This document shows positions 34,115 to 39,526 of a stretch of DNA of 39,526 bases, piece by piece. The first letter of the stretch is position 1, and each line of letters opens with the position of its first letter. Source of the stretch: an uncultured Erysipelotrichaceae bacterium (GTDB taxonomy: Bacteria; Bacillota_I; Bacilli_A; Erysipelotrichales; Erysipelotrichaceae). The stretch lies in the NCBI GenBank assembly GCA_947649125.1, contig CANSQL010000023.1:1-39526 (forward strand), in the 5' to 3' direction. The notes under the pieces are model-generated. The model saw only the letters and a program-made list of their open reading frames with translations, was not told the DNA's origin and made no database searches. The translations under genes were made by a program, and so were the position numbers.

Positions 34115-35326
34115 ATGAATTTTATTTACATTTCACCGCAATTTCCCCGTACCTATTGGAATTTCTGCGATCGCCTGAAAAGAAACGGTGTCAGAGTGTT
34201 GGGAATCGGTGATACTGCATATGAACAGCTTTCCAATGAAACACGAACGGCATTAGATGAATACTATTATGTCAATGATATGGAAAGCTATGATGAAATG
34301 CTGAGAGCAGTAGCTTATTTTACCTTCAAGTACGGTAAAATAGACTGGTTGGAATCCAACAATGAATATTGGATGAATCAAGATGCACGTCTGCGTGAGG
34401 ATTTTCATATCACAAGCGGATATCGCGGAGAAGAAGCGAAAAATATTCAACATAAATCTAAAATGAAAGCATATTATGAAAAGGCCGGGATCAAGACAGC
34501 ACGTTGGCATCTTGTCTCTACCTTAAAGGAAGGCAAGGTCTTTGTGAAACAGGTCGGCTATCCGCTGATAGTGAAACCGGATATCGGTGTAGGGGCCAGT
34601 GCTACCTATAAAATAACAAATGAGGAGCAGTTGATTTACTTCTACACGCATTTGCCGAAAACACAATATATCATGGAGGAATATGTTCCCGGATATATTT
34701 GTTCCTTCGACGGTGTTGCGAATTCCGAAAAGGAAATACTGTTCTGCACAAGTCATGTATTTCCGACTCCGATTATGGAGATCGTGCAGGCAAAGGATCA
34801 TCTTGTTTACTACAGTCAGCGTGAATTGCCGCAGGATTTAACGGAAATCGGAAAAAGAGCCGTAGAAGCATTCCCTTGTGAGCGCCGCTTTTTCCACTTT
34901 GAATTCTTTCGATTGCTGGAGGATAAGAAGGGGCTCGGCAAGGCAGGCGATTTGATCGGCTTAGAGGTCAATATGAGACCGCCGGGCGGCTATACACCGG
35001 ATATGATGAACTATGCGAACAGTCTTGATGTTTATCAAGTTTGGGCGGATATGGTATGCAGCGATCATACGAATATCGATACATCGAAGCGACCGTATAT
35101 TTGTGTATTCGCATCACGCCGCGATACGCATATATATCGTCACACACATCAAGAAATTATGAACATTTATCGTGATTTTATCGTTATGGAAGAGCGGATG
35201 CCGGACATATTATCAGATGCGATGGGGAATCAAATGTATACGGCATGCTTTAAAACAATGGACGAGGTAAAGGCCTTTGTGAATTTTATTCAAGAAGAAG
35301 CAGGAGGAAGCGCAAATGAAGGTTGA
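34115..35326 (+). CDS. ATP-grasp superfamily carboxylate ligase, specificity unknown
   Basis: 403 residues. ATP-grasp enzymes join a carboxylate to an amine or thiol through an acyl phosphate. The pre-ATP-grasp fold (1-110) starts MNFIYISPQFPRTYWNF. The ATP-grasp part has KSKMKAYYEKAGIKTARWH, YPLIVKPDIGVGAS and TQYIMEEYVPGYICS, then GLEVNMRPPGGYTPDM, where E-x-N and R bind Mg-ATP. It overlaps the esterase gene by 11 bases, so the pair works together. No known pathway signature identifies the substrate. A peptide-like bond on a small molecule or wall precursor is plausible. The start has GGAG upstream. Confidence 0.85.
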   Translation: MNFIYISPQFPRTYWNFCDRLKRNGVRVLGIGDTAYEQLSNETRTALDEYYYVNDMESYDEMLRAVAYFTFKYGKIDWLESNNEYWMNQDARLREDFHITSGYRGEEAKNIQHKSKMKAYYEKAGIKTARWHLVSTLKEGKVFVKQVGYPLIVKPDIGVGASATYKITNEEQLIYFYTHLPKTQYIMEEYVPGYICSFDGVANSEKEILFCTSHVFPTPIMEIVQAKDHLVYYSQRELPQDLTEIGKRAVEAFPCERRFFHFEFFRLLEDKKGLGKAGDLIGLEVNMRPPGGYTPDMMNYANSLDVYQVWADMVCSDHTNIDTSKRPYICVFASRRDTHIYRHTHQEIMNIYRDFIVMEERMPDILSDAMGNQMYTACFKTMDEVKAFVNFIQEEAGGSANEG

Positions 35327-36065
35327 ATATTATAAAGAGTTTTCACATGAATTGAATCGTGAAATGGAATTTAAGGTATTCGGACATGCCGGTAAGCCAT
35401 GCTTGGTATTTCCTCCGCAGGACGGACGGTTTTATGATTATGAAAATTTCGGTATGATTGATGCTGCAAGGGAATATATCGATGCCGGAAAAATTCAAAT
35501 GTTCTGTTGTGATTCTATTGATGCGGAAACCTTCAGTAAGCAGGACGGCGATCCGAAAGAGCGCTCTGCCCTACAGGAGCGTTGGTTCCAATATATCGTA
35601 AATGAATTGGTGCCGCGTATTTATCAAATCAGTCAGTATGAGCATAAGGAAACAAAGGGAATCATCGCAACCGGATGCAGTATGGGCGGTTATCATGCGA
35701 CCAACGCCTTCCTGCGTCGTCCCGATATTTTCGATTGTTTACTGTCACACAGCGGAATTTTTGAAGCAAGCTATTTCTTTCAAGATTATCAGGATGAATT
35801 GTTGTATCATAATTCACCGCTTAATTATTTTACCGATATGCCTAAGGACCATCCGAATATGGAACTGTATCGCAAGGCTGAAATTATATTCTGCTGCGGG
35901 CGCGGTGCATGGGAACAGGATATGGTCGATTCCCTGCATAAAATGGAATCAGTCTTAGCTGATAAGGAAATCGATGCGTGGATTGATTTCTGGGGCTATG
36001 ATGTTGCGCATGATTGGTATTGGTGGAAAAAACAGCTCGTTTACTTCCTGCAATTTATTCTTTAA
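35316..36065 (+). CDS. Alpha/beta-hydrolase, esterase-like
   Basis: 249 residues. The nucleophile elbow GCSMGGYHATN (Ser in GxSxGG) and the surrounding fold fit the putative esterase family (esterase D / YjfC-like). The early FPPQDGRFYDYENFGM region forms the oxyanion side. The C-terminal part WGYDVAHDWYWW supplies a likely catalytic His, with Asp nearby. A good AGGAGG sits before ATG 35316. Translation is coupled to the ATP-grasp gene, so it may hydrolyse or edit that enzyme's product or prepare its substrate. Confidence 0.88.
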   Translation: MKVEYYKEFSHELNREMEFKVFGHAGKPCLVFPPQDGRFYDYENFGMIDAAREYIDAGKIQMFCCDSIDAETFSKQDGDPKERSALQERWFQYIVNELVPRIYQISQYEHKETKGIIATGCSMGGYHATNAFLRRPDIFDCLLSHSGIFEASYFFQDYQDELLYHNSPLNYFTDMPKDHPNMELYRKAEIIFCCGRGAWEQDMVDSLHKMESVLADKEIDAWIDFWGYDVAHDWYWWKKQLVYFLQFIL

Positions 36066-36068
36066 CAG

Positions 36069-36110
36069 AAAAGAAAAGCACTGTGCAAAAACACAGCGCT
36101 TTTCTTTTTA
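36069..36110 (+). terminator. Terminator after the esterase gene
   Basis: Long stem AAAAGAAAAGC(A)CTGTG (36069-36085) / CACAG(C)GCTTTTCTTTT (36092-36108) with one mismatch, loop CAAAAA, ending in T. Confidence 0.9.
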
Positions 36111-36368
36111 AGGGATAGAAAAATTGTATGAATTATCATTAGGGAGAATGACTACATACAAGCTAAGCATTTGGGAAGTTCGCTTAGCTCGCTATTATAA
36201 TAACGGATATCATAAGCAGAAATTTGTTGAAATTTTGTAAAAGTATGTGAAAAACAAAAGTTTTGATTAAGCAAGACTTTGGTAATACGATAAAAAGTGC
36301 TATAATACTACTTACTAACTACTAAAAGACTATAAATGCAGATTATTATATAAATTGAGGTGTTATTA
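36111..36368. other. Intergenic region before the phosphatidyltransferase gene
   Basis: AGGGATAG at 36111, the inverted repeat AGCTAAGC/GCTTAGCT (36161-36168 with 36182-36189) and the promoter at 36298 are the only structures seen. The rest is A/T-rich. Confidence 0.6.
36298..36306 (+). promoter_or_regulatory. Extended -10 promoter for the phosphatidyltransferase gene
   Basis: TGCTATAAT, with a weak TTTGGT 15-17 bases upstream. About 60 bases before the start codon. Confidence 0.7.
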
Positions 36369-36905
36369 ATGAGTAAAAAGGAAGTATTTTCAATCCCTAA
36401 TATTCTGTGCTATATTCGCTTTTTATTAGTATTTGCCTTTTGTTATTTTTATTGGCATAAGCAGTATGAATACAGTGCGGCAATGATTGTTTTAGGTGGT
36501 ATCACTGATTGTTTGGACGGACAGATTGCCCGAAGATGCAATATGGTGACCGAGCTTGGCAAAATTATCGATCCGCTTGCCGATAAAGCAATGCAGCTGG
36601 CTATCGTAGTTGCATTATGCACACACTATCCGCAAATGCTTATTTTATTCATTTTGTTTGTATGTAAGGAAGGCTTTCAGGGTATCTGTTGTCTGATCGG
36701 CTTAAAGAAAAATAAGCGTTTAAACGGTGCGAAATGGTATGGTAAGGTAGCTACTGCTGTTTTCTATGTCGTTACCGTGATTTTGATTGCGTTTTATGAT
36801 ATTCCTTTATGGCTGTTACATGCCTGTACACTGATTACTTTCATTGTGTTTATGAATGCGTTTGTGCTGTACGGGGTAACATTTTATCGCTTATTGAAGG
36901 ATTAA
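36369..36905 (+). CDS. pgsA: CDP-alcohol phosphatidyltransferase (PgsA-like)
   Basis: 178 residues, a membrane enzyme that condenses a CDP-diacylglycerol with an alcohol phosphate, most likely glycerol 3-phosphate, for phosphatidylglycerol synthesis. The family motif D-G-x2-A-R-x8-G-x3-D-x3-D is complete: DGQIAR, eight residues, then G, KII, D, PLA, D. Several hydrophobic helices flank it (LCYIRFLLVFAFCYFYW at the N-terminus). The alcohol partner cannot be fixed from sequence, so cardiolipin or inositol-type enzymes remain possible. ATG 36369 has TTGAGGTG upstream. A GTG at 36360 is rejected. It has its own promoter. Confidence 0.9.
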   Translation: MSKKEVFSIPNILCYIRFLLVFAFCYFYWHKQYEYSAAMIVLGGITDCLDGQIARRCNMVTELGKIIDPLADKAMQLAIVVALCTHYPQMLILFILFVCKEGFQGICCLIGLKKNKRLNGAKWYGKVATAVFYVVTVILIAFYDIPLWLLHACTLITFIVFMNAFVLYGVTFYRLLKD

Positions 36906-37078
36906 AAGAGTGAGGGGAGGAATGATTCTTTAGGCAGTTTCCGTTGATGCTTGGAAATAGGATTGATGTTATAAATAAAGGTAATTAAAAGTTGAAAACA
37001 GGAAGAAAATAATTACAAAATAAAATAATATATCGCATGATTTCAGTATAAAACAAGTACACAATAACCGAGGAGTGT

Positions 37079-37489
37079 TTGGAGACAAAGTATCACTTTC
37101 TGAAAGAGGATTATGATATGCTGTCAGTCGTGATGATTTGTCCAAAGCGTGAATATGATATAAAAGATAATAAGAACGGCATGATGAAAATGTTGAATTT
37201 ATTATTTAAAGCGAAGATGCCTGCAGAGGATAAAAAATATCAATTAAGCAAAAACTATGGTATAATGATGACAAGAGCAATAGAGAAGGAGATGAAGGGC
37301 GTGTGCAATTTATCACAAGGCGTAAGAGAAGAAGGACGTGTAGAAGGTCTTGCTGAAGCAGTTACAAATATAATGAAAACAATGAATAAAACAATGGATG
37401 AAGCAATGAATTTATCCGGAGTTGATGAAGCCATTCGTCCCGAGGTAGAAAAGGTGGTTAAGGCTATGAACCGCCAAACTTCTAAATAA
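37079..37489 (+). pseudogene. Truncated Rpn/PD-(D/E)XK transposase-like protein, C-terminal part only
   Basis: 136 residues from TTG 37079. The sequence MLNLLFKAKMPAEDKKYQLS, followed by YGIMMTRAIEKEMKGVCNLS and QGVREEGRVEGLAEAVTNIM, matches the C-terminal end of Rpn-type recombination-promoting nucleases, which usually begin with a nuclease domain of about 180 residues. That domain is missing here. The only ribosome-like sequence (AGGAG) is 3 bases from the TTG, too close. It is probably a decayed remnant, though a short functional C-terminal isoform has been proposed for this family. Confidence 0.6.
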
Positions 37490-37498
37490 GAATAAAGT

Positions 37499-37533
37499 GC
37501 CAAGGATGCCCAGTGAACGTCTTTGGCTTTTTT
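37499..37533 (+). terminator. Terminator after the Rpn remnant
   Basis: GCCAAGGA (37499-37506) / TCTTTGGC (37520-37527) with one wobble pair, loop 13 nt, then TTTTTT. Confidence 0.75.
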
Positions 37534-37701
37534 ATTAATCAAAATAACATTAACTTTTTGTAAGATAAAATCTATTTTCATAAACAAAAGCTTTCTTTGA
37601 ACTCTCATAATATAGAAAGCAAAATCATTGATTGTTCCTACATAAGCATACATTGCGACATCGATTCTTTTATAAAAAAATAAAATTTGTAAAAATTTGA
37701 A

Positions 37702-37730
37702 TTGACTAACGGCAGATTCTGATTTATGAT
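37702..37730 (+). promoter_or_regulatory. Sigma-A promoter for the sigma factor gene
   Basis: TTGACT (37702-37707), 17-base spacer, TATGAT (37725-37730), close to consensus. The ATG is 25 bases further on. Confidence 0.75.
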
Positions 37731-37754
37731 GATAATAATAAGGAGTGTTGAAGT

Positions 37755-38828
37755 ATGACGACTGAGGAATTGGCAATGATTACAGAGGCAATCGCCGGAA
37801 GTGAAAGCGCATTTGATGATCTATATCGTCATTATGAGCGACTGGTCTATTATATCGCCTATAAAAATACTAAAAATGATGCTGATGCAAAGGATGTTGT
37901 ACAGGAAACCTTTTTAGAAGTGAAACGCACCATTCATACACTGCAGAATCCTCAGGCCTTTAAATATTGGTTAAATCGCATTACACTCTCAAAGTGTAAA
38001 AATCTGTTCCGCAAAAATCACTATATCAATGTTGATTGTGACCATCCGAGCATCGAAAACAACAATATTGAAAACCGAACCTATTTGATTCCCCATGCGA
38101 ATTCACGCAAGGACAGTGACTGCATGGTTATCAATCAATTCATCAGTGAGCTGCCGAAGGGACAGCGAGAGGTTTTAGTAATGTTTTATTTAGAGGAGCT
38201 TCATCTGGAGGAGATCTCTCAACGCTTGGATATACCGCTGGGAACAGTGAAAAGTCGTTTGTCCTATGCGCGTGATACCTTAAAGGATAAGGTAAAGAAA
38301 TACGAAGCAAGAGAGGGAATCAAGCTTAATTTCCATTCCTTGGGCGAAGGTATTACCGCTGCACTGTTGTTGGAAGCGGCACAAACCCACATACCTGCAG
38401 TATTGCCGATCATACCGACACAATCATCAACTACCGGTGTTTCTTCATTCTTTTCCTCAACTGTCGCCGTTAAATTGACGACTGCCGGCATTATTTTATT
38501 TTCAACCTTAACCGCAGGGTCTTATGCTTATGACTATTATCAACAAACTACTGCATCGAATCAAGAGGATGTTTCAGTCACAGAAGCATTTCCAACCTTT
38601 CAAGTATTTAATAAACAAATTTCAACCTCGGAAAGTGCGTATTTTAATTTAAAGCTATGGTTGTGCTGCGAGGAAGAAATCAATGCTTTGACAAAAGCGG
38701 AATTCTTAGAACTACAGCCGATCTATGAGGAATTGAAAAAATTAAATAACAACTATTATCAATCCCTGCAAGCTCAGGGCTTAACGGTCGCATTTGAAAA
38801 ATTATATAAAAAGTTTCATATCGAGTAA
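37755..38828 (+). CDS. ECF sigma factor fused to a membrane anchor and outer domain
   Basis: 357 residues, about twice a normal ECF sigma factor. Sigma region 2 covers about 20-90 (FDDLYRHYERLVYYIAYKNT, DADAKDVVQETFLEVKRT). Region 4 covers about 125-175 (LPKGQREVLVMFYLEELHLE, EISQRLDIPLGTVKSRLSYA). A linker of about 60 residues follows. Then a hydrophobic helix (about 236-257: TTAGIILFSTLTAGSYAY) and about 100 polar residues predicted outside. Separate anti-sigma genes are absent. Membrane tethering may hold the sigma domain until proteolysis or a signal frees it. SD AGGAGTG precedes ATG 37755, and a good sigma-A promoter lies upstream, so expression does not need its own activity. Confidence 0.85.
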   Translation: MTTEELAMITEAIAGSESAFDDLYRHYERLVYYIAYKNTKNDADAKDVVQETFLEVKRTIHTLQNPQAFKYWLNRITLSKCKNLFRKNHYINVDCDHPSIENNNIENRTYLIPHANSRKDSDCMVINQFISELPKGQREVLVMFYLEELHLEEISQRLDIPLGTVKSRLSYARDTLKDKVKKYEAREGIKLNFHSLGEGITAALLLEAAQTHIPAVLPIIPTQSSTTGVSSFFSSTVAVKLTTAGIILFSTLTAGSYAYDYYQQTTASNQEDVSVTEAFPTFQVFNKQISTSESAYFNLKLWLCCEEEINALTKAEFLELQPIYEELKKLNNNYYQSLQAQGLTVAFEKLYKKFHIE

Positions 38829-39066
38829 TCATTTCAGTTGTAAATTCATATAAAATACTTTATTATTTATAATATGTCAAAAATATGTTGATTTATAATC
38901 AAACTTTTTCTGTATGCTTTCAGTATGCATTGTGAAAATTGATTTTTTAAGTGCTTAAAATTTGTATATAAAAAAATAAAATATTTTTTGAACCTTTTCA
39001 TTTTATCTTGTGGCAGTGTAGTGAATGGCTGCGTATACAGCGTTAGTATCAGAAAGGGAAAACATT
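38829..39066. other. A/T-rich intergenic region
   Basis: No convincing gene, promoter or terminator recognised, except a possible -10-like stretch near 39040. A weak ATG frame in this area lacks a ribosome site. Confidence 0.4.
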
Positions 39067-39446
39067 ATGAAAAAGCGATTAATTCTATTTATATTATCCT
39101 TCGTATGTATATCAGTAACAGCTTCTGCTTTTTCTTATATCTTGACTATCTGAAAGCAGCGCCCAATACGTATGCGACAGGAGGAACTGCGACCGACAGA
39201 ATCAATAAAGCAACGGATAACTTATGAGGTACAAAAGCGAATATTCAAATGAAAAAGGGTGATCGTTATTATTTAGGTGATACCGGATGGCAGCTTCTTG
39301 TAGATGCGGCTCCCGCACTTGGAAAAATGGTAGATGAACCAAACCGGTTGGCAATCTCTACCGAACCAATCGCAAGGGTTGCGGCATTTGACAGTAAACC
39401 GGTATATTACATTTATAATACCTTGACAACAAAAACACCTATTTAA
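39067..39446 (+). pseudogene. Broken gene for a small secreted protein
   Basis: AAAGGG precedes ATG 39067. The frame begins with a signal peptide MKKRLILFILSFVCISVTAS and then stops early after SAFSYILTI. The +2 frame continues from the same place (FLYLDYLKAAPNTYATGGTA) to ATDNL, meets TGA at 39225-39227, and resumes GTKANIQMKKGDRYYLGDTG to the end at 39446. One frameshift, probably in the T run after the signal peptide, and one nonsense codon (TGG to TGA is the simplest change) would restore a protein of about 125 residues. No family recognised. Confidence 0.6.
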
Positions 39447-39450
39447 AATG

Positions 39451-39466
39451 GTCTACATTTGTAGAC
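39451..39466. promoter_or_regulatory. BlaI/CopY-type operator TACANNTGTA
   Basis: GTCTACATTTGTAGAC is a perfect 7+2+7 inverted repeat containing TACATTTGTA, the core recognised by BlaI/MecI/CopY repressors. It lies 39-54 bases before an ATG at 39505 (MKKFENI..., open to the window end), which might start a gene controlled by it. Confidence 0.55.
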
Positions 39467-39504
39467 ACTACAGAAAGCTAACTATATAAAAGTCAAGCAG
39501 TTTT

Positions 39505-39526
39505 ATGAAAAAGTTTGAAAATATAA
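39505..39526 (+). CDS. Possible gene start at the right edge
   Basis: ATG at 39505 opens MKKFENI and runs off the window. There is no good ribosome site, so the call is tentative. The operator just upstream suggests a regulated gene, perhaps of the BlaI family itself, but too little is visible to judge. Confidence 0.25.

Noticed and set aside
37255..37776. 173-codon minus-strand frame across the Rpn remnant and intergenic DNA
   Set aside because: Overlaps two likely + strand genes and their terminator, has no recognisable domain, and follows an A/T-rich stretch that yields long frames by chance.
39222..39230. TGA in the broken secreted gene read as tryptophan (alternative genetic code)
   Set aside because: TGA is used as the normal stop by several intact genes here (phosphatase, kinase, EssC), so recoding is unlikely.

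Overview
The window looks like a chromosomal stretch of a low-to-moderate G+C Bacillota, most like the Erysipelotrichia or neighbouring Clostridia. This is inferred from strong AGGAGG ribosome sites, A/T-rich intergenic DNA, a cell-wall-type surface protein and a Firmicutes-style WXG100/EssC locus. I cannot fix the genus. No rRNA, tRNA, CRISPR array or intact insertion sequence was seen.

Layout. (1) 1-2495: the 3' part of a large surface adhesin with Ig-like/MBG modules, calcium-type DxDGDGxPD repeats and an odd cell-wall sorting signal. (2) 2496-10090: mostly housekeeping or regulatory genes: a DEAD-box RNA helicase behind an unusually hairpin-rich intergenic region, an MscS channel, an AlbA_2 (Schlafen-type) regulator with an internal 27-bp tandem repeat, two membrane proteins and a LysR regulator. 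(3) 10251-17219: one 2,322-residue protein made of about 22 CnaB/SpaA-like repeats, with no signal peptide and no anchor. (4) 17439-19320: a small accessory patch with a DUF1016/YhcG nuclease-like gene, a decayed Xre regulator, three operator-like repeats, an excisionase-like micro-ORF and a possible structured RNA. (5) 20201-33391: a tightly packed, co-directional operon of twelve genes, about 13 kb, ending in a UUCG-tetraloop terminator. It encodes a variant type VII secretion system. In order: DUF6382-like/FHA protein, PP2C phosphatase, Ser/Thr kinase with one membrane segment and a large outer domain, small membrane protein, Ig-repeat lipoprotein with a C-terminal membrane segment, EssC-like FHA/FtsK ATPase, EsaB/YukD-like protein, two WXG100 proteins, a small helical partner, an LXG-like effector and a DUF4176 protein. 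(6) 33441-39526: a hexapeptide acetyltransferase, an ATP-grasp/esterase pair, a CDP-alcohol phosphatidyltransferase, a truncated Rpn-family gene, an ECF sigma factor fused to a membrane anchor, a broken secreted-protein gene, and a BlaI/CopY-type operator at the right edge.

How the parts may work together. The type VII operon carries writer (kinase), eraser (PP2C) and two FHA readers (the first protein and EssC itself). This suggests that secretion is gated by threonine phosphorylation. The kinase has the same membrane layout as EssB, and the Ig-repeat protein has a topology reminiscent of EsaA, so these two may replace the usual EssB and EsaA. The cargo end of the operon holds a WXG pair and an effector module.

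The most striking single observation is in the giant repeat protein. The Lys and Glu expected to form intramolecular isopeptide bonds are both present in 17 repeats and both absent in the same five repeats. This points to selected cross-link chemistry in a protein that has no classical export signal.
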